Positions 32,167-40,015 of a stretch of 41,147 bases of DNA are shown here, piece after piece. Position 1 is the first letter of the stretch. Every line of letters begins with the position of its first letter. Location: the NCBI GenBank assembly GCA_902776685.1, contig CACYRB010000011.1, positions 1 through 41,147 of the forward strand. Direction: 5' to 3'. The position numbers and the translations under genes were made by a program. Under the pieces are notes generated by a model, which saw nothing but the letters and a program-made list of their open reading frames with translations, did not search any database and had not been told where the DNA came from. The stretch is from an uncultured Prevotellaceae bacterium (GTDB taxonomy: Bacteria > Bacteroidota > Bacteroidia > Bacteroidales > Bacteroidaceae).

Positions 32167-33189
32167 TTAAGAAACCAAATCCGAATAATGTTTACGTTTC
32201 TTGGCATAGTATTGCCACACAATAGAAAAAGGTTTGCGGTCGGCTGTGGTCGTTTCCACCCTACCCTGTTGTATGGCCAAACGATCATTCTCAAACCCTT
32301 TCTTCCATTTTTTATAGGCCCTACGAGCACGGAATATAGCTTTGCAATCTGCGAAATTACCCTTGAAAAGCAAGGTTTGAAACGCAGCCACATAATCAAG
32401 CCACCACCGCATGCGCATTACAGGTTTCAAGTCAGACTCCGGCAAGTTCTTGTATAGCATGGTGAGACTGTTGCGGAAATTAAGGAAAGTCTTGCGAGGG
32501 TTGCCTTTCGGCAACGTTCCTCCACCAAAATGAAAGACCTGACTGGCAGGCACGCAATAGATCTTCCGACCTATCAGTCTCAGCCTCCAACAAAAGTCAA
32601 TCTCTTCGCAATGGGCAAAAAAACGGCCATCGAGTCCGCCCACACGCCAATAGTCTTCTGCCCGCACCATCAAGCAAGCTCCCGTGGCCCAGTGAATCTC
32701 TGCGACGGTGTCGTATTGTCCGTTGTCTTTCTCTACGGTGTCGAAAACGCGTCCGCGACAAAAAGGATAACCAAACCGGTCGATATAGCCACCGGCAGCT
32801 CCGGCATATTCAAACTTGCTATGATCTTTGTCGGATAACAATTTAGGCTGACAAGCTGCTGCATCAGGATGATTCTCCATAAAGTCAAACAATGGCGACA
32901 ACCAATGTTCCGAGACCTCGACATCGCTATTGAGCAACACGTAATATTCGGCCTTTACCTGAGCCAATGCCTTGTTGTACCCTTCTGCAAAGCCATAATT
33001 CTCCTCAAACCTAATGATGCCGACACTAGGATAGTTAGCCTTCAGAAAGTCGAGAGAATCATCGGTCGAGGCATTGTCAGCAACAATAACCTCAACCTCG
33101 TCGGTTGAATGCTTCATGACCGAAGGAAGATAGCGTTCCAACATCTGCCGGCCGTTCCAGTTTAAAATAACTATAGCAATATTATTCAT
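32167..33189 (-). CDS. Glycosyltransferase family 2, rhamnosyltransferase-like
   Basis: 340 residues from MNNIAIVILNWNGRQMLERY. GT-A fold: VIVADNASTDDSLDFLKANY, YYVLLNSDVEVSEHWLSPLF (nucleotide-sugar/metal site), and GACLMVRAEDYWRVGGLDGR, FFAHCEEIDFCWRLRLIGRK with the catalytic-region E-E-x-D-x-C-W-R typical of WbbL-like GT2 enzymes. The C-terminus is basic, with RWWLDYVAAFQTLLFKGNFA as a possible membrane-associated helix. It transfers a sugar to a lipid-linked or surface glycan; donor and acceptor are unknown. It starts 38 nt after the mtaB stop. The frame opens earlier (33240), but this Met gives the standard N-terminus. Confidence 0.9.
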   Translation of the reverse strand: MNNIAIVILNWNGRQMLERYLPSVMKHSTDEVEVIVADNASTDDSLDFLKANYPSVGIIRFEENYGFAEGYNKALAQVKAEYYVLLNSDVEVSEHWLSPLFDFMENHPDAAACQPKLLSDKDHSKFEYAGAAGGYIDRFGYPFCRGRVFDTVEKDNGQYDTVAEIHWATGACLMVRAEDYWRVGGLDGRFFAHCEEIDFCWRLRLIGRKIYCVPASQVFHFGGGTLPKGNPRKTFLNFRNSLTMLYKNLPESDLKPVMRMRWWLDYVAAFQTLLFKGNFADCKAIFRARRAYKKWKKGFENDRLAIQQGRVETTTADRKPFSIVWQYYAKKRKHYSDLVS

Positions 33190-33227
33190 CACTCTTTCCT
33201 CATTATACATTATTCTTAAGCGAAACG

Positions 33228-34586
33228 CTACAAGCTGCACATCAGTGCCGTATGGTCGTGGTTGAAGTCGCCAAGTCTGACGCGCATCAGCTGGTTGTCA
33301 TATTCCTCACGCACCTGCGAGACGGGCAACTCCACCCGGATATAGTTGCGCGTGAACCCATGCATGGCCTTCCCACGGGCAGAACGCTCGAACAACACTT
33401 CTGCGTCTTGTCCGATATGGCGTGCATAGAAAGCCTGTGTCTTTTCGTCAGAGAGGTCCAGCAGTCTTTTTGACCGTTGTTTCTTTTCCTGTTCACTCAC
33501 AACGTGCGGAATCTTCAGCGCCGCGGTTCCCGGTCGTTCACTATAAGGGAAGACATGCAACTGCGTTACATCAAGCGATTTCAGAAAATCATAGCACTCC
33601 TCAAAACATTCCTGCGTCTCGCCTCGTGTTCCAACCATCACATCGACACCAATGAAAGCATCGGGCATACGCTCTTTGATGCGGTTAATCTTATGGGCAA
33701 AGAGCTTCGTATCATAGCGTCGGTGCATCAACTTCAACACATTGTCCGACCCACTCTGCAAAGGAATATGGAAATGCGGCATAAAGGCACGGCTCTCGGC
33801 ACAGTAATCAATAAGGTCGTCGGTCAGCAAGTCAGGCTCAAGGCTGCTGATGCGGAAACGGCTGATGCCCTCGACTTGGTCAAGTTCACGTACAAGGTCG
33901 ATGAATCGCTCACCTGTCGTCTGACCGAAATCTCCGATATTCACGCCCGTCAACACAATCTCCTTTCCACCTTCTCGGGCAACCTCCTGCGCCTGCTCCA
34001 TCAACGAAGCAATAGTCGGGTTACGCGAAAACCCACGTGCAAAGGGAATGGTGCAATAGGTGCAGAAATAATTGCAGCCATCTTGCACCTTCAGGAAATA
34101 CCGGGTGCGATTGCCTCGTGAGCACGAAGGAGCAAACGTGCAGATGTCCTTTGTACGACCGACCACTTCTACCTTGGCAACGTGACGTTCTTCACTTCCA
34201 TTCGTCACGTTTAATACATCTATCCAATGCTCGCTCAACCGCGAAATAAGATTAGCCTTCTCGTTGCTGCCCAGCACAAGATCTACGCCATCGATACGAG
34301 CAACCTCTGATGGCTCAAGCTGCGCATAGCAGCCTGTAACCACAACAAAGGCATTGGGGTGCTGACGTATCATACGCCGAATCGCCTGCCGACACTTATG
34401 GTCGGCCACCTCTGTCACCGAACAGGTATTTATTAGACACAAGTCGGCCTCCTCGCCCTCCTCTATCGTCCGCACGCCCATCTCGGCAAGCATCCGTCCG
34501 AAAGTAGAGGTCTCAGCAAAGTTCAGCTTACAACCAAGCGTGAAGTAAGCCGCCTTCTTTCCTTGAAACACCGATGTATCTATCAT
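33228..34586 (-). CDS. mtaB: tRNA (t6A37)-C2 methylthiotransferase MtaB
   Basis: 452 residues. MtaB is a radical-SAM methylthiotransferase that converts t6A37 to ms2t6A37 in tRNAs reading ANN codons. The N-terminal UPF0004 domain supplies three Cys for the second [4Fe-4S] cluster: YFTLGCKLNFAE, LINTCSVTEVADHKCR and VVTGCYAQLEP. The radical-SAM CxxxCxxC is in DGCNYFCTYCTIPFARG. A C-terminal TRAM domain (about 390-450) ends VRLGDFNHDHTALMCSL. It works on the same tRNA position as TcdA, encoded at 6.8 kb. A -7 box lies 50 nt upstream. Confidence 0.94.
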   Translation of the reverse strand: MIDTSVFQGKKAAYFTLGCKLNFAETSTFGRMLAEMGVRTIEEGEEADLCLINTCSVTEVADHKCRQAIRRMIRQHPNAFVVVTGCYAQLEPSEVARIDGVDLVLGSNEKANLISRLSEHWIDVLNVTNGSEERHVAKVEVVGRTKDICTFAPSCSRGNRTRYFLKVQDGCNYFCTYCTIPFARGFSRNPTIASLMEQAQEVAREGGKEIVLTGVNIGDFGQTTGERFIDLVRELDQVEGISRFRISSLEPDLLTDDLIDYCAESRAFMPHFHIPLQSGSDNVLKLMHRRYDTKLFAHKINRIKERMPDAFIGVDVMVGTRGETQECFEECYDFLKSLDVTQLHVFPYSERPGTAALKIPHVVSEQEKKQRSKRLLDLSDEKTQAFYARHIGQDAEVLFERSARGKAMHGFTRNYIRVELPVSQVREEYDNQLMRVRLGDFNHDHTALMCSL

Positions 34587-34636
34587 AAAACTATCTATAC
34601 CTTATTATATATAATCTCCTACCATTTTTTCGCTTG

Positions 34637-34644
34637 CAAAGGTA
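34637..34644 (-). promoter_or_regulatory. Probable -7 box for mtaB and the GT2 gene
   Basis: Minus strand TACCTTTG, about 50 nt before the mtaB ATG; no clear -33 TTTG at 19-20 nt. Confidence 0.5.
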
Positions 34645-34824
34645 CAGAATAGTAATGAGAAAAAAGCATGTTTTTTCATCATTTTTACCGTTTTGTGTGG
34701 GCACACGAAAACTTTAACATTTGTTAAGTGTTTGAAAGCGACTGATATTCAGCACTTTACAAAAAAGTTACAAAATCGACAAAAAAAAATCTCAAAAAAA
34801 AGAACAACATATCAAAAAAATACT

Positions 34825-34832
34825 TACCTTTG
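34825..34832 (+). promoter_or_regulatory. Probable -7 box for the 56-residue lipoprotein gene
   Basis: TACCTTTG about 52 nt before the ATG at 34884. The region upstream (34700-34820) is very A-rich; I see nothing else in it. Confidence 0.5.
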
Positions 34833-34883
34833 CAGCGTTTTAATAATTAAATGATTGTTTTACAGATTTAAAAAGCAAAGAAA

Positions 34884-35054
34884 ATGAAGAAATTAGTTTT
34901 GATGTTCGTAGCTATCGCAGCTATCTCTTTCGCTTCTTGCGACGAGAAGAAAGCAGCCCCCGCAACTGACGGTGCAGATTCTACTCAGGTTGAACTCGCT
35001 GACACTACTGCTCAGGCTGACACCACTGCTCAGGATAGCGCTGCTGTTAAGTAA
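34884..35054 (+). CDS. 56-residue Asp/Thr/Ala-rich lipoprotein
   Basis: ATG 34884, stop TAA 35052-35054. The signal MKKLVLMFVAIAAISFASC places the lipidation Cys at residue 19. The mature 38 residues are disordered and acidic, with a short internal repeat: VELADTTAQADTTAQDSAAV. Its codon use is strikingly uniform (GCT, ACT and CAG dominate), as in highly expressed genes. It is flanked by a -7 box and a strong terminator, so it is a real, monocistronic and probably abundant envelope lipoprotein. The function is unknown; similar tiny lipoproteins are common in Prevotella. Confidence 0.88.
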   Translation: MKKLVLMFVAIAAISFASCDEKKAAPATDGADSTQVELADTTAQADTTAQDSAAVK

Positions 35055-35079
35055 TCAGTACGAACTATTGAGAGAAAAC

Positions 35080-35117
35080 AACCGCCAGACCTCAGGTCCG
35101 GCGGTTATTTTTTTCCT
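35080..35117 (+). terminator. Intrinsic terminator after the 56-residue lipoprotein gene
   Basis: Arms 35080-35091 and 35095-35106 pair over 12 bp with one A-C mismatch around the loop TCA, followed by ATTTTTTTTCC. It begins 26 nt after the stop. Confidence 0.88.
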
Positions 35118-35228
35118 TACTATTTACAATTAATTCGTTAAACGCAGCCTCCCCCCCGTAGCCGACCGCCGCGTCAGAGATTATGCGCCATGCACTATGA
35201 ACTATGCACTATAAACTGACATAAACGT

Positions 35229-35858
35229 TTATTGCGCAGCTGCTTCTTCCTGGTTTTTCAGTTTATCGAGTTCAACCAAGGCATATCGGCATACAAGGAA
35301 GAAGTCGCTCAACAAACTTTGTAAATATTTCTCTGGCTCAGGTATTTGAGGAATGAACAAAGCCTGTTTCTTACTATGAATAGAAAAGGTGCTTGCCGCC
35401 TCATTTACTGAATACACCACCGTAATCGGTGTTTTAATGTTGACGTCATTTATGATGCGCTTCACTCGCGAAATCGTATCAATGTCATAGAGTTCCCAAT
35501 CCTCCCACTGCAGGAACCATATTTCGATGAACGGATTATCGTTGGCCGTGTCAATGGCAAAGTGCCCTCCCTGCCATTCAAGCCACAAACGAGTCTCGTC
35601 ATCAGGCGAAAACTCATAGTTGACGTTCATCTTCTGCAATGTCTCAAGCAAGAAATCCTTTGTGTGGAAATTTCTTTCTTGCTTGTCCTGTGTGTTTTGG
35701 GCATTCTCCTGCCCGTTGTTCTCCGTTTCCTTCATAATAGTCTCCTTCTTTGTGTTAATATCCTCATTCCCTGATGTCATTTTTTGCTTTCCCCTGTCGT
35801 ACAGGAAATAAACAAGTACGACAACTGTTGCAACCAATATAACTGTTAAAATCCCCAT
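35229..35858 (-). CDS. Membrane-anchored YbjN-like protein
   Basis: 209 residues. One N-terminal transmembrane helix (ILTVILVATVVVLVYFLYDR), a Lys/Glu/Asn/Gln-rich linker to about residue 63, then an alpha/beta domain: HTKDFLLETLQKMNVNYEFS, GGHFAIDTANDNPFIEIWFL, IDTISRVKRIINDVNIKTPI, and a final helix LQSLLSDFFLVCRYALVELD. The strand and helix order fits YbjN-type (type III chaperone-like) domains, which bind partner proteins. This is a fold-level inference. It starts 2 nt after the stop of the PBP-like gene and is the third gene of the LytTR operon, which suggests it works with that membrane protein. Confidence 0.72.
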   Translation of the reverse strand: MGILTVILVATVVVLVYFLYDRGKQKMTSGNEDINTKKETIMKETENNGQENAQNTQDKQERNFHTKDFLLETLQKMNVNYEFSPDDETRLWLEWQGGHFAIDTANDNPFIEIWFLQWEDWELYDIDTISRVKRIINDVNIKTPITVVYSVNEAASTFSIHSKKQALFIPQIPEPEKYLQSLLSDFFLVCRYALVELDKLKNQEEAAAQ

Positions 35859-35860
35859 AG

Positions 35861-37036
35861 TTATTTACTTTTATTTAAAACACAATCCTCGTTCTGCGCC
35901 AGCCACTCTGCTATTTTACGAAAAACGGCACCCGCCATCGAACCGCCACTCGCAGGATACCCCTGCTTATTCAAACTCACGATGACACTGTATTTCGGTG
36001 CTTCAGCAGGGAAATAGCCACAAAACAAAACATGAAATTCCTGCATACTTACATCTTCGTTTATCGAAATGTCCTTTACTATTGCCGTTCCTGATTTGCC
36101 AGCAACACTCGTCAGAGGCGTCCTGACCCTCTTTGCCGTACCATCTGTAACGACTTCATACAACAGATGCTGCATTTTTGCAATATTCTCCTTGCTGGCA
36201 ATCTGCTCATTGATCACCGTTACAGGGGCTTGATGCAGCATTGGCATTACCATTCGACCGTTGTTGGCAATGGCATTGTAAAAAGTCAATATCTGCAGCG
36301 GAGCCATCTTCCGTTCATATCCAACAGCATTCCACAGCATCTGTCGACTGGCAGAAGCACTATCTTTCATCGAAGAACATATCATGGGGGTCAGTTCATC
36401 AATACCATCCACAGTAGATGGCTGTCCGAAAGACATATTGTCCAACAATTCAAAATAGCTTTTCTCGTTTCCTCGGAACACCTTTCGTACTGTTTTGCTG
36501 ATACCGATATTTGAGGAATTTTTCAAAGCACTTGCCAAGGTAATCTTTCCATAACCCCCTCTATGCCAATTGTGATCCTTCATACTGATACTGTCAATAT
36601 TCCATACACCACTACCTGTATCGACTTCGTCTTCAAGCTTTACCTTTCCGGTTTCCAACATCGCCAACAAGGCAGCTGTCTGCATCACCGACCCTGGTTC
36701 CTGTTGATACCCGAAGTTTTCACAAGGCTGAAACTTTCCGTCAAATCTACGTTCACGACCAACCATCGAGAGTATCTCGCCCGTTTCAACTCGCATGACA
36801 ATAACCTGTCCTTGCAAGCCGTCAATCATTTCCAATTCCTCGTTCAGCAAATAGTCTGTTGCAGCTTGCAACTCTGGAACTAAAGTTGTCCTGACGTTCG
36901 ACTTATCTTGAGAACACAGCCAAAGCCCTCCAAGAGCCAATACAACCGCAACAACAGCAAAAAGAATTTTATGCCACTTTTTGCGTTTGCCCAGCCTTTG
37001 CTCCTTTCCTAATATTTGCAATTCATCTTCTTTCAT
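35861..37036 (-). CDS. FtsI-like penicillin-binding protein with a degenerate catalytic motif (SxxQ)
   Basis: 391 residues: a Lys/Arg-rich cytoplasmic tail, one transmembrane helix (about 24-41) and a transpeptidase-fold domain. It closely follows Bacteroidota FtsI around the active site: YQQEPGSVMQTAALLAMLET, then VDTGSGVWNI, SMKDHNWHRGGYGKITLASA, LKNSSNIGISK, NAVGYERKMAPLQILTFYNA and VAGKSGTAIV. The SxN motif (S174-S175-N176) and KSG (K314-S315-G316) are present. The nucleophile motif is S116-V-M-Q119, with Gln (CAG) where the general-base Lys should be. The PBP dimerisation domain is also missing. I infer a non-transpeptidase, possibly a beta-lactam or peptidoglycan sensor. It overlaps lytTR by 4 nt. 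Confidence 0.85.
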   Translation of the reverse strand: MKEDELQILGKEQRLGKRKKWHKILFAVVAVVLALGGLWLCSQDKSNVRTTLVPELQAATDYLLNEELEMIDGLQGQVIVMRVETGEILSMVGRERRFDGKFQPCENFGYQQEPGSVMQTAALLAMLETGKVKLEDEVDTGSGVWNIDSISMKDHNWHRGGYGKITLASALKNSSNIGISKTVRKVFRGNEKSYFELLDNMSFGQPSTVDGIDELTPMICSSMKDSASASRQMLWNAVGYERKMAPLQILTFYNAIANNGRMVMPMLHQAPVTVINEQIASKENIAKMQHLLYEVVTDGTAKRVRTPLTSVAGKSGTAIVKDISINEDVSMQEFHVLFCGYFPAEAPKYSVIVSLNKQGYPASGGSMAGAVFRKIAEWLAQNEDCVLNKSK

Positions 37037-37416
37037 TTCTTTTCTACCTTTCCACTCGTTTTTTCCAGATATTCTTTCAGCTGTTTCAATGCCTCTTTTG
37101 AAGCTGACAGCGTAAACGCCTGATTCAACATCATGTCCGACATGACCAACTGCTGTTTGTTCACATTTATTTTGTAAATATATGCACGGTTTATTATCAG
37201 CTGGCGACCAATTCGAATAAACGTCTCAGCATCGTCACCCAGTTGTTGTTCTATCAGCTGCTGACAGTGAGCAAGGTTCATGGTAAACACCTGCTCCGTC
37301 TTGTCATGCAACACCATCGTAGAGTAGTTCCCTTCCGACATGATGTAAACCACCCGTTCAGGCTTTACTCTCACTAGTTCATTTACGTTTGATATAATAA
37401 TGACCTTATTTCTCAC
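37033..37416 (-). CDS. Stand-alone LytTR-domain transcriptional regulator
   Basis: 127 residues, almost entirely one LytTR DNA-binding domain: VKPERVVYIMSEGNYSTMVL (about 18-37), VFTMNLAHCQQLIEQQL, FIRIGRQLIINRAYIYKINV (the conserved FxRxHRxxxxN region, with Gly-Arg here) and a Lys/Glu-rich C-terminal helix. There is no receiver domain, so it is not a classic response regulator; activity may depend on its membrane partners. It heads the operon LytTR, PBP-like, YbjN-like (4-nt overlap, then 2-nt gap). The leader of about 130 nt starts at a promoter with paired direct repeats, which also occurs upstream of the TPR/protease gene, so autoregulation and co-regulation are likely. Confidence 0.9.
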   Translation of the reverse strand: MRNKVIIISNVNELVRVKPERVVYIMSEGNYSTMVLHDKTEQVFTMNLAHCQQLIEQQLGDDAETFIRIGRQLIINRAYIYKINVNKQQLVMSDMMLNQAFTLSASKEALKQLKEYLEKTSGKVEKK

Positions 37417-37516
37417 AGTAAATACAATAAAAGATTAAATCGTTCCCACCCTCTTTCGTTAGCCAGTATAGATCATTCCTGTTCTATGACAGTATCAACA
37501 GAAAACGTGCCAATTA

Positions 37517-37534
37517 CCCCCCTAATTAGGGGGG
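37517..37534. repeat. Perfect 18-bp palindrome in the LytTR operon leader
   Basis: CCCCCCTAATTAGGGGGG. It lies in the 5' untranslated region, about 20 nt after the predicted transcript start, and would form a stable hairpin in RNA. It could be a protein site or an attenuator; no U tract follows. Confidence 0.75.
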
Positions 37535-37550
37535 ATAACTCCCTTACACG

Positions 37551-37632
37551 ATACAAAATTACGAAATCTCTAACGTTCCACCAAATATCTCAGCGAAAGT
37601 TGTACGAAATACCCACTTGGTTGTATGAAATG
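37551..37632 (-). promoter_or_regulatory. LytTR-operon promoter with paired direct repeats (block copy A)
   Basis: On the minus strand: ATTTCATACAA then ATTTCGTACAA, whose starts are 21 bp apart (TTGTATGAAA at 37621-37630 and TTGTACGAAA at 37600-37609 on the plus strand). After 14 nt comes TTTG (37585-37582), 20 nt, TAATTTTG (37561-37554). All 82 bp align without gaps with 39880-39961. Direct repeats two helical turns apart upstream of a core promoter are the usual layout of LytTR binding sites; binding itself is inferred. Confidence 0.8.
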
Positions 37633-37667
37633 GGCACATCATAGACCTGTGCCCACTTTTGCTCCAA

Positions 37668-39770
37668 TCATTGAGCCTCTTTCACAATATCATCCTGAAT
37701 GATAGGAGCCTCGAATTTCGGAGCAGAATACTTTATCTTGATGACCTTCCGCTGATTATCAATCTCTATTTTCCCGATACGCGACAAAACCGTCTGGCCG
37801 AGGAGCAATGGCGCCTTCTGGTTTCGGACAACACTTGCGCGGACATTATCAAGTTCCATATCGCCAAACTTTACCTTTTTCAGATTGATTACCGTTCCCT
37901 CGCTTACATTACCGACAGCATCGGAAAAGTGAGCACTGCCAATGACATCTTTTTTTGAAAGATACCCGTTTTTCATCATAAACGAAGCCTCTACCATCGA
38001 AATAGACACGTCGGAAGCACCCGTATCAAAGACAAAACGCATAGGCAATTCGTTGATTTGGCATTTCACATAATAATTGCCGCCTTCTACTGTAAACGGA
38101 ACCTCACACACCCGTTCTTCCCTTCCTACAGGCATATTGTCTTCTTGCCTTTTCTTATTCTGTTCTTCTATGTATTTAGTTTCGTACGTGTTCATTAAAT
38201 CTTTGTAGCTCTGCATTTCACGGATAGCATCTAAATCATCGTCATTCTTGATGTGGGCAAAGCGGGTGAAACCTTTTTCCAGACTGTTGCGGAGAAAGGC
38301 TACCGCAGCGTCCCTATCCCCCATTCTGGCAAAAAGACATGCGGCATCGTAGTAATTGCCCGCACTCGCGGAGTTTGCAAGAATGGCATATTCAAACGAT
38401 TTGGCTTTCTCCACGTCACCGATACCGAGATAGGCATATTGTGCACAGTTCGATTCGCCCGGTATCGTGTCGATTGCAATAACCATCTGGTAGTCTTTCA
38501 TGGCAGCCTCCCTGTTACCCTTCAGCAGATATTTGTCTGCCCTTCCCAAATAGGCATAAGCAAAAGTCGGGTTGAGCGTGATGGCCGTAGAATAGTCCTC
38601 TATCGCTCCATCCGTATCCTTTAGGTTATCCTTTAGGTACCCTCTGCGATAGTATCCCCCGAAATATTCGGGATTAGCCTTGATATATTCATCGTATGCG
38701 GCAACAGCTTCATCGCCTCTTCCCATGTCATAGAGCAGGTCAGCCTTCATACCAACGTGATCGGCATCGTTTGGATCCAGCTCAATAGCCTGGTCGATAC
38801 TCGACAGCGCAAGGTCGTAATCGCCCAGTTCACTATAACAATCGGCCATGCAATAGTATATAGCATCATTCGGATCAATCGCAATCGTCTCCTTAAAGGC
38901 CTCTATAGCCTTGGTATAGTTTTTCTGACCGTAAGAAACTATCCCGATATAGTAGGGCCATAAGGCGCTATCAGGTTGTTTTGTATGTTCCACCTTAAGC
39001 TTTGAGATGAGCGCATCTACATAAGGTTCCTCTATAAGCATCATTATATCAATAGCCTTTCTGTTTGTGTCTATGCCAAGGGCCTTCACGATATCATCAA
39101 TACAATCATTGAAGCGATTCATACCAAAATACGTCTCAGCTCGGAAGGCGTATGGTTGAGAGAACGACGGGTCAAGTTTCATGCAGTACGAGAACAGGTC
39201 CACGGCTTCTTGATACCTTTGATTTTCCATGGCATTCCGTCCTTTTCCCATGAAGCCTAAAGTCTTCCCCGGCTCCAGTTTGCAAATCCTGTCAAAATCC
39301 GAGTCCGACTCCGCGTACATATCCTTCATATAATAATACTCCGCCCTGTCGTAGTAGGTGTTCACGTCCTTAGGATCAGCCTTCAAAGAAAGACTCCAGT
39401 CGTTCAGTGCATACTTCTCCTTGCCCAGCTTCAGGTTGATGTTTGCCCTTTGTCTGTACGCATAAGTTATCCACTCCTTATCCTTTTGCAACAACGATAT
39501 GGCTTTGTTTGTTGGCTCGATGGCTTCGCCGGGCATATCCGCATTATAATACAGACTGCCAATCATATAGTAGGCATAGCCATTCTTCGGATGTTCCACC
39601 AACTCTTTTTGCAAATAGTCCAAGGCCTCGGTCTGCTCGCCGTCGCTTTGTAGAATCTCAAGCGCCCTCTTGAAGTTGTAACTGTTTTTCAACTGTTCGG
39701 CTTTCTGAGCCGTCACACTACCAGCCAAGACAATGCTCAGCACAAAGGTCAACAAATAACACTTTCTCAT
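37668..39770 (-). CDS. Secreted TPR-repeat protein with C-terminal retropepsin-like aspartyl protease domain
   Basis: 700 residues with signal peptide MRKCYLLTFVLSIVLAGSVT (cut near AQK). Residues about 30-500 are tandem TPR-type helical repeats (for example YNADMPGEAIEPTNKAISLL, GQKNYTKAIEAFKETIAIDP, LALSSIDQAIELDPNDADHV). After a charged linker (about 525-545), a clan-AA aspartic protease-like domain follows: FTVEGGNYYVKCQINELPMR, the catalytic DTGAS with D582, ASVVRNQKAPLLLGQTVLSR and IEIDNQRKVIKIKY. A single-domain protease of this kind works as a dimer. It is probably periplasmic. The promoter is nearly identical to that of the LytTR operon, which tie the two together. Confidence 0.9.
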   Translation of the reverse strand: MRKCYLLTFVLSIVLAGSVTAQKAEQLKNSYNFKRALEILQSDGEQTEALDYLQKELVEHPKNGYAYYMIGSLYYNADMPGEAIEPTNKAISLLQKDKEWITYAYRQRANINLKLGKEKYALNDWSLSLKADPKDVNTYYDRAEYYYMKDMYAESDSDFDRICKLEPGKTLGFMGKGRNAMENQRYQEAVDLFSYCMKLDPSFSQPYAFRAETYFGMNRFNDCIDDIVKALGIDTNRKAIDIMMLIEEPYVDALISKLKVEHTKQPDSALWPYYIGIVSYGQKNYTKAIEAFKETIAIDPNDAIYYCMADCYSELGDYDLALSSIDQAIELDPNDADHVGMKADLLYDMGRGDEAVAAYDEYIKANPEYFGGYYRRGYLKDNLKDTDGAIEDYSTAITLNPTFAYAYLGRADKYLLKGNREAAMKDYQMVIAIDTIPGESNCAQYAYLGIGDVEKAKSFEYAILANSASAGNYYDAACLFARMGDRDAAVAFLRNSLEKGFTRFAHIKNDDDLDAIREMQSYKDLMNTYETKYIEEQNKKRQEDNMPVGREERVCEVPFTVEGGNYYVKCQINELPMRFVFDTGASDVSISMVEASFMMKNGYLSKKDVIGSAHFSDAVGNVSEGTVINLKKVKFGDMELDNVRASVVRNQKAPLLLGQTVLSRIGKIEIDNQRKVIKIKYSAPKFEAPIIQDDIVKEAQ

Positions 39771-39879
39771 AAATCCACTATTCTTTATTAATATCCCAAA
39801 TTAGATTAAACACTATTTCCCCTTTTTCACTACTCACTATGCACTTTTCATTAGGCCGCAGGCCGTAGCCCTCTTCACA

Positions 39880-39961
39880 ATACAAAATTACGACATCCCC
39901 AACGATCCACCAAACATTTCTACAAATCTTGTACGAAATACCCGCTTGGTTGTATGAAATG
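39880..39961 (-). promoter_or_regulatory. TPR/protease promoter with paired direct repeats (block copy B)
   Basis: Same layout as copy A: repeats at 39950-39959 and 39929-39938 (21 bp apart), 14 nt, TTTG (39914-39911), 20 nt, TAATTTTG (39890-39883). The predicted transcript start is about 105 nt before the ATG at 39770. The leader also carries a GGCCGCAGGCC word near 39855-39865. Confidence 0.8.
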
Positions 39962-40015
39962 CGGCAGCATACACTCTTTTTTGTATAGAATTTTCTTTAG
40001 AAATCTCAGTTTCCT

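Noticed and set aside
34587-34883. tRNA or small RNA in the gap between mtaB and the small lipoprotein gene
   Set aside because: No cloverleaf or CCA end; the stretch is explained by two divergent -7 boxes and A-rich DNA.
37551-39961. Insertion sequence or composite element flanked by 82-bp direct repeats
   Set aside because: No transposase or terminal inverted repeats; each copy is a complete promoter facing the gene beside it, so promoter duplication explains the repeats.
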